NCBI GenBank assembly: GCA_050013795.1
Contig: JBEKEO010000113.1
Location: 1 to 9,364, forward strand
Direction of reading: 5' to 3'
Origin: CAWHOW01 sp050013795
Lineage (GTDB): Bacteria > Bacteroidota > Bacteroidia > Bacteroidales > CG2-30-32-10
Length of the DNA: 9,364 nucleotides
Positions 1 through 6,627 of the stretch are shown in pieces (within the stretch, counting starts at the first letter, position 1; every line of letters starts with the position of its first letter). The position numbers and the translations under genes are program-made. The notes under the pieces are model-generated. The model made no database searches. It worked only from the letters and a program-made list of their open reading frames with translations, and was not told the DNA's origin.

Positions 1-1049
1 ATAATTTCCATATGGAGCATACCAAGAAATCCGCAACGAAAACCAAATCCAAGCGCTGCTGAAGATTCAGGTTCATATGTAAGTGAAGCATCATTAAGCT
101 GAAGCTTTCCCATTGCTATACGCAGTTCTTCAAAATCGTCTGTTTCAACAGGATAAATACCTGCAAAAACCATTGGTTTAACATCTTCAAAACCTTTTAT
201 GATTTCAGTAGAAGGGTTTTCGACATGCGTAATAGTATCGCCCACTTTTACTTCGCGGGCATCTTTAATTCCGGAAATTATATATCCTACATCACCGGCA
301 AATATGGTATTACACGCTTCTTTTTCAAGTTTCAGTATTCCCACCTCATCCGCATTGTATTCCTTATCTGTATTTACAAACTTCACTTTATCGTTCTTAC
401 TTATTTGCCCATTGAATATACGGAAATAAGCAATGATACCACGATAAGAATTGAAAACAGAATCAAAGATCAGCGCCTGTAATGGCTTGTCTTTATCTCC
501 TTTTGGTGACGGTATCCTTTCGATAATGGCATCAAGGATTTCATAAACGCCATAACCTGTTTTGCCGCTTGCAAGAAGAATATCATCCCTGTTACAGCTT
601 GTCAGATCTACTATCTGGTCTTTCACTTCTTCGGGCATGGCGCTGGGAAGATCCATTTTATTTAGAACCGGGATAATGACAAGATTATGATCGAGGGCAA
701 GATAAAGATTGGAGATGGTTTGTGCTTCTATTCCCTGCGCTGCATCTACAACCAGCAATGCCCCCTCGCAGGCAGCAATTGAACGGGAGACTTCATAAGA
801 AAAATCTACGTGTCCCGGAGTATCAATTAGGTTTAATTTGTATTTCTTACCATTGTGTTCATAGTTCATCTGTATTGCATGACTCTTTATAGTGATGCCG
901 CGTTCCCTTTCCAGATCCATATCATCGAGCAGTTGCTCCTGTAATTCGCGTGTACTGACAGTTTCGGTATATTCGAGTAAACGGTCAGCCAGCGTGCTTT
1001 TCCCGTGGTCAATATGTGCGATGATGCAAAAATTCCTGATGTTTTCCAT
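1..1049 (-). CDS. lepA: Elongation factor 4 (LepA), N-terminal 349 residues; C-terminus beyond the window
   Basis: LepA is a ribosome-bound translational GTPase that acts in the cytoplasm and membrane fraction and helps with stalled or mispositioned ribosomes and with initiation. Reading the complement from the ATG at 1047-1049 gives an unbroken frame to the window edge. The GTPase motifs are all present: P-loop AHIDHGKST (residues 11-19), switch I RGIT (50-53), DTPGH (76-80), NKMD (130-133) and a G5 loop reading ASGK (160-163) instead of the more usual SAK. Domain II follows at about 190-275. The LepA-typical stretch GFGFRCGFLGMLHMEI (334-349) marks the start of the region shared with EF-G, and the window ends there. 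LepA is normally near 600 residues, so about 40% is missing because of the window edge and not because the gene is broken. It has its own promoter candidate and is separated by 217 bp from the upstream M20 gene. The family call is very secure. Confidence 0.97.
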   Translation of the reverse strand, partial: MENIRNFCIIAHIDHGKSTLADRLLEYTETVSTRELQEQLLDDMDLERERGITIKSHAIQMNYEHNGKKYKLNLIDTPGHVDFSYEVSRSIAACEGALLVVDAAQGIEAQTISNLYLALDHNLVIIPVLNKMDLPSAMPEEVKDQIVDLTSCNRDDILLASGKTGYGVYEILDAIIERIPSPKGDKDKPLQALIFDSVFNSYRGIIAYFRIFNGQISKNDKVKFVNTDKEYNADEVGILKLEKEACNTIFAGDVGYIISGIKDAREVKVGDTITHVENPSTEIIKGFEDVKPMVFAGIYPVETDDFEELRIAMGKLQLNDASLTYEPESSAALGFGFRCGFLGMLHMEI

Positions 1050-1055
1050 TGCGTG

Positions 1056-1063
1056 CAAAAGTA
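1056..1063 (-). promoter_or_regulatory. Candidate -7 promoter box for lepA (TACTTTTG)
   Basis: On the minus strand TACTTTTG matches the Bacteroidetes -7 element TAnnTTTG exactly and ends six bases before the lepA ATG. If its G is position -7, transcription would begin at the A of the ATG, giving a leaderless mRNA. I find no good -33 TTG at the expected 17-23 bp. A TTG does lie upstream, but with a 25-bp spacer. The call rests on motif and position only. Confidence 0.5.
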
Positions 1064-1151
1064 CAATATTAAATGAAATAGCCATAAGCAATATAATTCA
1101 CAACTACTGAAAATGATTATTTATGGCGTATTACAGGTGACCTTTAAAAAC

Positions 1152-1190
1152 AAAAAAATAACCACATGAAAGTAATACAATGGTTTTTTT
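1152..1190 (-). terminator. Candidate A-tract/hairpin/T-tract terminator after the M20 gene
   Basis: On the minus strand an A-run is followed by ACCA, a loop of about 16 bases, TGGTT, and then a long T-rich run continuing as TTTTTTTGTTTTT. The AACCA/TGGTT core (1160-1164 with 1181-1185) is extended by A:T pairs with one or two bulged bases. It lies about 80-115 bases after the M20 stop and before the lepA promoter, where a terminator for the upstream two-gene unit would be expected. The stem is short and A/T-heavy, so stability is doubtful. Confidence 0.35.
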
Positions 1191-1218
1191 GCAGAACGTA
1201 GATTTGACAGCAAGTTAA

Positions 1219-1260
1219 CCTTGATTGACTTGGAAATAATTTAAACGACCTAAATCAAGG
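1219..1260. repeat. 8-bp inverted repeat (CCTTGATT / AATCAAGG) next to the M20 stop codon
   Basis: CCTTGATT at 1219-1226 is the exact reverse complement of AATCAAGG at 1253-1260, with a 26-base A/T-rich loop. It begins six bases after the stop codon of the M20 gene. It could be an RNA hairpin protecting the 3' end or a binding site for a dimeric protein. Nothing else in this 217-bp spacer (1050-1266) looks like a gene or structured RNA. Confidence 0.3.
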
Positions 1261-1266
1261 AATATA

Positions 1267-2466
1267 CTATTTCAATTGATTAATTGCAATCCATGCCATT
1301 AGGCCCATACCGGTACGCATGCAGTTTTCATCGGCATCGAAAGTGGATGTATGTATGTTGGAAGTAATTCCTTTTTCTTCGTTTCTTACTCCCAGTCTGT
1401 AAAAGCAGGAAGGAACCGTTTGCGAAAAATAGGCAAAATCTTCTGCTGTAAGTCGCATTTCTAAATCCACAACATTCTCAGCTCCTAGGTATTCTATAGC
1501 TAATTGTTTTATTTGAAGCGAAAGTGCTTCATCGTTTACAAGGAAAGGATATCCTTTTGCTATGTTCACATCACAAGAGCCCTTCATATTTTTAGCTACA
1601 GCAGTAGCTACTGATAAAATAATTTCATGTGCTTTTATCCTCCAAGTTTCATCGAAAGCGCGTATAGTTCCGTCAATGGTGACTTCATCAGGAACGATAT
1701 TCGTTCTTCCTTCACCAATGATCCTGCCGAAAGCAAGCACAGAATGGGAATCCTGGGGTTTGTTATTATTAAATTCTTTTTCGAGTTCCAATAGGATTGC
1801 GGAAGCGATATAAAGTGGGTTAATCACCAATTCAGGAGTAGCGGCATGCCCGCCTTTCCCTTTTACAGTAAGATATATCTCATCGGTAGATGCCATGTAT
1901 TTCCCTGCTTTCAGTCCTATTTTTCCAGTTTCCAGTTGGGGAAGGACATGCTGACCGAACACATTCTGTACAGTGGGATTTTCAAGCGCCCCTTCATTGA
2001 TCATGGCAAGAGCGCCGCCGGGAAACATTTCCTCTGAAGGCTGAAAAAAAAGTTTAATGGTTCCGTTGAACTCACTTTTCAATTCATTCAGGATTTTAGC
2101 TGCGCCAAGCAAGCAGGCCATGTGAATATCGTGTCCGCAGGCATGCATTACTCCATCGGTGCAGGAACGATATTCTTTATTTTCTTTTTCGTGAATGGGC
2201 AAGGCATCCATATCGGCACGTAGTGCAATAACTTTAGTTTCGGGTTGAATACCTTCTATAATACCTATAATTCCGGTTTTTGCGATACCCTGCCTGAAAG
2301 AAATTCCATAATCGCTAAGACGTGTTGCAATATAATCGGAAGTATTGTATTCCCGGAATCCCAGTTCGGGATAAGCATGCAAATGCCTGCGAATGGAAAT
2401 AATTTCCTGCAGATATTCAGTTGAACGCAATTTTATTTTATCTTTCAGTTCGGGCAGAGTCATCAT
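1267..2466 (-). CDS. M20-family metal-dependent amidohydrolase (aminoacylase / hippurate hydrolase type)
   Basis: These enzymes use a two-metal centre to cleave amide bonds of N-acylated amino acids or related small peptides and conjugates. The 399-residue length is normal for the M20D group. Visible motifs are HLHAYPELGFRE (28-39), RADMDALP (83-90), MHACGHDIHMA (107-117; C110 and H112 as metal ligands), PSEEMFPGGA (143-152; E145 as general base and E146 as ligand), GQHVLP (171-176; H173), the dimerisation-domain motif GKGGHAATP (203-211), AEDFAYF (341-347) and NIHTSTFD (370-377; H372). All expected ligands are present, so it should be active. No signal peptide is visible, which points to the cytoplasm. 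Two consecutive ATGs (2461-2466) can serve as start. It lies 12 bp after the envelope-protein gene on the same strand, so the two are probably co-transcribed. The exact substrate cannot be read from the sequence; N-acetyl or N-acyl amino acids are the general expectation. Confidence 0.93.
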   Translation of the reverse strand: MMTLPELKDKIKLRSTEYLQEIISIRRHLHAYPELGFREYNTSDYIATRLSDYGISFRQGIAKTGIIGIIEGIQPETKVIALRADMDALPIHEKENKEYRSCTDGVMHACGHDIHMACLLGAAKILNELKSEFNGTIKLFFQPSEEMFPGGALAMINEGALENPTVQNVFGQHVLPQLETGKIGLKAGKYMASTDEIYLTVKGKGGHAATPELVINPLYIASAILLELEKEFNNNKPQDSHSVLAFGRIIGEGRTNIVPDEVTIDGTIRAFDETWRIKAHEIILSVATAVAKNMKGSCDVNIAKGYPFLVNDEALSLQIKQLAIEYLGAENVVDLEMRLTAEDFAYFSQTVPSCFYRLGVRNEEKGITSNIHTSTFDADENCMRTGMGLMAWIAINQLK

Positions 2467-2478
2467 ATCTATAACTGA

Positions 2479-5400
2479 TCAAAAGTCGAGGCCAAGTGAA
2501 AGGTAAAATTTAGCCTTTGGAATAACCGCACCGTTTTCAACACCCCAAGCCCAATCTGCCCTTATAAAATACCCAAGCAATTTTGAACGAAGCCCAAATC
2601 CATACCCTCCAACTATCGGTTCAATCTGGTTTTTTATAATAACTATTATAGGTCCGTTTTCTACAGTGTTTGTGTACAAAGCATTTTTATCGGAATAGGG
2701 ATTTGGGCCATTCCATGCAGTGCCTATATCTCCAAAAGCAACTATCTGGAAATTATTGAAGAAACCAGATTTCAGGGGGTGATTTATAAAATAACGGAAG
2801 ATAGGAAAACGTAATTCGGAATTTATCACAGCAAAACTATTCCCATTACGAATATTTTGATCAAACCCTCGCAAAGGCGTTGCCAGCGTTTGGAAAGCAT
2901 AGTTCTGGTCGGTAGCTACATTAATATTATTGTCGAAATGTGGGAATATCCATCCATCTTCGCCTCCCATATAATAAACGAGCTTCTGCGTGCCGAATGA
3001 AGTGCTTGCAGCAAAACGGTTAGCCCAGATAAATGTTCTGCTTATCTTTTGATAATGCCTGTAATCAAAGCCAAGAACATATATTTGTTTGTCTTGATTG
3101 TTTATTTGCCTGTATGTTTCGGCAAACATCTTCCAACGCGTACCGTAATAAAGATTCAACCCTTTGGTGATAGTGTTATCAAAAGTCAGTTCGGCTTTTA
3201 ATCCGCCCCAGGTAGTATAAATATTCGGTCGTTGAAGGCTATTTATGTCGGTGGCAAGGAAAGCTGTTCTGTCGTTTCTGACAAGCCCCGTGCCTTTTAA
3301 TGCCAATATATCACTAAAAGGCCATTTCAAGACATATAACACTTCATTTGTGGCGTCTTTCACTACATGAATACTGTCAATTGTATTTTCAACCGTTTGC
3401 CTGTGAAAAATAAGTTGCTTGTCAAGGCGCTTTTTTAGGTTCTCGATACTAAGCATATATTCGGAGCCGCCCAAGTTAATCGGGAAACTTATGCCACCAG
3501 TTATGCGGTAATCTTCAAGCAGATCGGTAACGCCAACTTTGAACATCAGGTCAAAGCCGGAATTGAGATATATCGGTGCCCCTTCATTTGTAAATGGCTG
3601 GTATTCGTCGTTCATAAAACTAAAATCAATCTGTCCGGCAAGTTGATCGATGGTGTATTCAACATCGTAATTTCGCTGAATCGGCAGGATAAAATCCGGT
3701 TTCTTTACAACTTTTATTTTGGTGGTATCGGTCTTTTTTGAAGTAATCGTATCCTGCTTTTTATTTTCTTGATATTTTTCATTTTTAACAGTTTCGTTGT
3801 CTTTTTTAAAAGAATAGTTGTTGATATCTACTTTGTTTTTCGCCTGAGCAGTATCTCCTGTGTGAATAGTTGAAAAATGTTTATGAACAAATTTTGTTGT
3901 ATCGGGAGCGGATTTTGCTTTATTTTTATTTGTTGTATTGCCAGTTCCCTTTGTTTTTGTCTTTTCTTTGTTATCGATAATGGCAGTTTCTTTAATGCTT
4001 TTTGCTTTCAGATATTCATCCATATAAGGAGTATTCTTTAACTCGGTTTTTGTAAGGTTGTTTAATTGGGGCAAATCACTCATAAAAACCTGATATAATC
4101 CTTTATTGTAAATGATTTCGCCACATTTGCCCGCATTCTGACATGCATCATAATCAAAAACGCTTCTTGAGTAATTGGTTTGAGGGAAAACAGTAGTATA
4201 AAACCTATAATGGGTTGCCGTATCAATAAAATCAATTGCACTATCAAATCTTGCAGTGCAGCGGTTAGTTATTCCATTCTGGTCACTCAGATAGCTGAAA
4301 TAATTATCGCCCAGGTTTACCGGTTTAGTTTCATTGGCCAAAGGTGTGTTGGTAAGCCTGTGGAGTATTTTACTTTTATGCGCATAATCATAAAGGAAAA
4401 GATCCTGTTTTGAATCAGCTATTGTTGTCGAATCCCTTGATGGTGATTTAATCGTATCGTTTGTTCTGTTGGAGCTGAAAATAATATCCTTTGAATTATT
4501 GATAAATACGGGGTTACGGTCATCATATATGTCTTTAGTAAGCTGTTCATAGGTATGCGCGCCAAGATTATAAACAAATATATCGTTCTGCCCGTTCATT
4601 ACACCAGACATAGCTAATAATTTTCCATTCTGGGAATAGGAAAAATCGAGGACTTTCTGAAAATCAAATATCCTTGTTTTTTCATAACTTTTATCATCAA
4701 GGTTATAATAAAAAAGAAGAATTTTCCCCTTCTTCTCGGTCATAAAGGCAAGACGTTTGCTCTGCGGATGCCAGGCAATAATAGGAACGGAATAATCTGT
4801 TTTATCATCAAGTTTATAACCAAACCTCCTAATTTTCTTTTTCTTCTTTTTGTCAAAAGAATACAAGTACACTTTGCTTTTACCGATCTGGTTAGTTACA
4901 TACGCTGCATAGTTACCATCAGGACTTATCTTCAGTTGATCGAAAACTTTATCTGCTTTTTTGTTCTTCACTAATTTCGAGCCTTGTGGCAAACTCTGTT
5001 CCTTATCATAGTCGTAATATTTTTTATCGTAATAATTATACCAATCGCGGGTGAACGATTTAAAAGAAGTCCCAAGCACATATAGAAAGCCGCTTTCGAC
5101 GCTTCTACTTATCTTGGTCATATAGATAATATTCGAAATTTTATCTTCACCATATTTATCGGCAATATATTTCCAAATGGAATGGCCTGCATAAACAGCA
5201 TCAGTGCCAGAAAGTCTGTTAAACTTTTCGTAATTTTTATTGAGGATGCCGTCTTTTACATAATTATCAAGTTCCACGCTCCAGTCTTCTGAAAGGTAGG
5301 AAATAAGCCCGTTCAAATACCAGTCGGGCAATGTTAGCAAGGTTGAATTTTTAATTTTAGCGGTAATTTTATTACCATAAATTAATTCGTTCAGCACAAC

Positions 5401-5889
5401 ATTGGCAATTCCGGCTTTAATCTGTTTTTCAAGGTTCACATGGCTGCCATCATAATAAATAAATACTTTTGAACCCACAATATGAGTTACACCGCCGATG
5501 TTATATTGTTCATCGCTTACCAGGCCTATATTGCTTTGTTTTAGATCGGAAAGACGGTTAAAAACAACAAACTGTATCTTATTCTCTATATTATAATCCA
5601 ACTTTTTTTCAATGGAAGAAACGCAGCTTTCGGCATATTTTGCGGTATAAATAGCAAGAGGCTTGCCCCCCGTATAAAAATAAACATCAAATTTATTGAA
5701 CTTGTAAAATGTCCAGAAATTATTGACGTATTGCACCCTGTTTTTCCCGAAAGTAAGTTGGTCGCCGTTGTAAAATTGTGAAAAAACAGGCATAGTAGCA
5801 GCCACCATTAACAGCAACAAAAAGATTCCTGAGAGATAATATGTACGACGGTTATTCAAAATACAACTGAAATTAACGCAGCTTGGCAA
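2479..5889 (-). CDS. Large envelope protein: signal peptide, degenerate peptidase-like domain, TolB-like beta-propeller and Omp85-like outer-membrane barrel
   Basis: The function is not known to me in detail; the architecture is clear. A basic stretch and a hydrophobic core (about 14-35) ending in VFSQ form a signal peptide. Residues about 60-290 resemble a peptidase-MA-like gluzincin domain, but the HExxH site reads NELIY (167-171) and the usual W..EG motif reads DWYLNG (189-194), so the zinc ligands are gone. From about 315 to 545 there are TolB/PD40-type propeller repeats: ISPDGNYAAYVT (321-332), AWHPQSKRLAFMT (372-384), SYSQNGKLLAMSG (417-429) and FINNSKDIIFSSNR (462-475). A Lys/Thr/Asn-rich linker covers about 632-732. 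The C-terminal third (about 770-1136) is an Omp85/surface-antigen-like barrel: LRGF (1006-1009), AFGDIGTAW (1051-1059), GYGFGLRS (1095-1102), IRADWAWG (1109-1116) and a terminal Phe. I infer an outer-membrane protein with a periplasmic propeller, perhaps acting in export or surface assembly. No ATG fits the signal peptide. The frame opens with TTG at 5889, and a second TTG at 5857-5859 (codon 11) is an equally good or better start. Confidence 0.85.
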   Translation of the reverse strand: MPSCVNFSCILNNRRTYYLSGIFLLLLMVAATMPVFSQFYNGDQLTFGKNRVQYVNNFWTFYKFNKFDVYFYTGGKPLAIYTAKYAESCVSSIEKKLDYNIENKIQFVVFNRLSDLKQSNIGLVSDEQYNIGGVTHIVGSKVFIYYDGSHVNLEKQIKAGIANVVLNELIYGNKITAKIKNSTLLTLPDWYLNGLISYLSEDWSVELDNYVKDGILNKNYEKFNRLSGTDAVYAGHSIWKYIADKYGEDKISNIIYMTKISRSVESGFLYVLGTSFKSFTRDWYNYYDKKYYDYDKEQSLPQGSKLVKNKKADKVFDQLKISPDGNYAAYVTNQIGKSKVYLYSFDKKKKKKIRRFGYKLDDKTDYSVPIIAWHPQSKRLAFMTEKKGKILLFYYNLDDKSYEKTRIFDFQKVLDFSYSQNGKLLAMSGVMNGQNDIFVYNLGAHTYEQLTKDIYDDRNPVFINNSKDIIFSSNRTNDTIKSPSRDSTTIADSKQDLFLYDYAHKSKILHRLTNTPLANETKPVNLGDNYFSYLSDQNGITNRCTARFDSAIDFIDTATHYRFYTTVFPQTNYSRSVFDYDACQNAGKCGEIIYNKGLYQVFMSDLPQLNNLTKTELKNTPYMDEYLKAKSIKETAIIDNKEKTKTKGTGNTTNKNKAKSAPDTTKFVHKHFSTIHTGDTAQAKNKVDINNYSFKKDNETVKNEKYQENKKQDTITSKKTDTTKIKVVKKPDFILPIQRNYDVEYTIDQLAGQIDFSFMNDEYQPFTNEGAPIYLNSGFDLMFKVGVTDLLEDYRITGGISFPINLGGSEYMLSIENLKKRLDKQLIFHRQTVENTIDSIHVVKDATNEVLYVLKWPFSDILALKGTGLVRNDRTAFLATDINSLQRPNIYTTWGGLKAELTFDNTITKGLNLYYGTRWKMFAETYRQINNQDKQIYVLGFDYRHYQKISRTFIWANRFAASTSFGTQKLVYYMGGEDGWIFPHFDNNINVATDQNYAFQTLATPLRGFDQNIRNGNSFAVINSELRFPIFRYFINHPLKSGFFNNFQIVAFGDIGTAWNGPNPYSDKNALYTNTVENGPIIVIIKNQIEPIVGGYGFGLRSKLLGYFIRADWAWGVENGAVIPKAKFYLSLGLDF

Positions 5890-5988
5890 TATTTATTGTG
5901 TTCGAAACGGGATGGCTAAGTTACAAATAATTTTTGATTTCGGGTTTTATCATTATTGATACCTTTGTATTTAACAATTTTTATAAAT
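5890..5988. promoter_or_regulatory. Divergent promoter region between the envelope-protein gene and the MBL-fold gene
   Basis: These 99 bp separate two divergently transcribed genes, so both promoters should lie here or just inside the ends. On the plus strand TACCTTTG (5960-5967) is an exact -7 box with a possible -33 TTG at 5934-5936 (23-bp spacer). On the minus strand, toward the envelope protein, I see no clean TAnnTTTG; the closest are TAACTTAG and an ATTATTTG, each imperfect. No ORF or stable hairpin is apparent. Confidence 0.5.
5960..5967 (+). promoter_or_regulatory. Candidate -7 promoter box for the MBL-fold gene (TACCTTTG)
   Basis: TACCTTTG matches TAnnTTTG exactly. With its G at -7, transcription would start near 5974 and leave a leader of about 15 bases before the ATG at 5989. 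A TTG at 5934-5936 sits 23 bp upstream, at the long end of the spacing reported for Flavobacterium promoters. The box lies inside the upstream TTG-opened extension of the frame, which supports ATG 5989 as the true start. Confidence 0.5.
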
Positions 5989-6627
5989 ATGACTGCCATT
6001 AAAAAATTTGTATTTAATTCTATACAGGTAAACACTTATTTGCTTTACGATGAAAGTGGCGAATGTATTATTATTGATGCCGGATGCATGGGTCGGGATG
6101 AAGAAAATGAACTGACCGGATATATTGAAAAGAAAAATCTTAAGCCTGTCCGTTTGCTTAATACGCATACGCATGTGGATCATATTGCCGGAAATAAGTT
6201 TGTAAGCGAAAAGTATAATATACCCCTTACCATTCACAAAGAAGGCATGCAGTTTATACAGTCGGCAAAAACGTATGGAGCTTCCTTTAACTTTGATATC
6301 GGCGATACTATCGATCCGTCATCTTACATTAATGACGGGGATATTATTAAATTCGGACAATCCGAATTAAAGGTAATTTATACTCCCGGTCATGCCAATG
6401 GCAGTGTTTGTTTTTACTGTGAAAAGGATAAGTTTGTCATCGTAGGCGATGTGCTTTTTTATGGCAGCATAGGTCGCACTGATCTCCCGACAGGAAATTA
6501 TGATTTGCTGTTATCAAGCATTAAAAATAAATTATTTACTCTGCCGGACGATACCATAGTTTTTACAGGTCATGGCGGAAGAACGACCATTGGTCATGAG
6601 AAAACAACAAATCCTTTTTTGATCTAA
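5989..6627 (+). CDS. MBL-fold metallo-hydrolase, glyoxalase II-like (YcbL type)
   Basis: This 212-residue protein has the full metal site of the glyoxalase II branch of the metallo-beta-lactamase fold: THTHVDH (59-65; H60, H62, D64, H65), TPGH (132-135; H135), VGD (152-154; D154) and TGHG (193-196; H195). The C-terminal IGHEKTTNPFL is typical of short YcbL-like proteins that lack the extra C-terminal domain of classical glyoxalase II. Such enzymes hydrolyse thioesters or related small substrates in the cytoplasm; the in vivo substrate is not determined by sequence. A start at TTG 5956 is possible, but it would add 11 residues not seen in the family and would overlap the -7 box, so I chose the ATG at 5989, where MTAIKKFVFN leads straight into the first beta-strand. 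The stop codon TAA overlaps the stop of the opposing glycosyltransferase gene in the four bases 6624-6627. Confidence 0.93.
   Translation: MTAIKKFVFNSIQVNTYLLYDESGECIIIDAGCMGRDEENELTGYIEKKNLKPVRLLNTHTHVDHIAGNKFVSEKYNIPLTIHKEGMQFIQSAKTYGASFNFDIGDTIDPSSYINDGDIIKFGQSELKVIYTPGHANGSVCFYCEKDKFVIVGDVLFYGSIGRTDLPTGNYDLLLSSIKNKLFTLPDDTIVFTGHGGRTTIGHEKTTNPFLI

Noticed and set aside
199..482. Overlapping plus-strand open frames opposite lepA.
   Set aside because: They lie antisense to a strongly conserved lepA frame, have no recognisable domain and no start signal; they are coding shadows.
1562..2037. Plus-strand frames opposite the M20 gene.
   Set aside because: Antisense to an intact enzyme with all motifs; composition follows the complement of the real frame.
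4834..4851. Run of six lysine codons in the propeller as a possible frameshift or programmed slippage site.
   Set aside because: The codons are mixed AAA and AAG, the frame continues with good propeller repeats on both sides, and no alternative product is evident.
4180..4974. Plus-strand frames opposite the propeller region of the envelope gene.
   Set aside because: No family resemblance, and the opposite frame is a long continuous protein with clear repeats.
5956..5988. TTG-initiated extension of the MBL-fold protein.
   Set aside because: It covers the -7 box TACCTTTG and adds residues absent from the family; the ATG at 5989 fits better.
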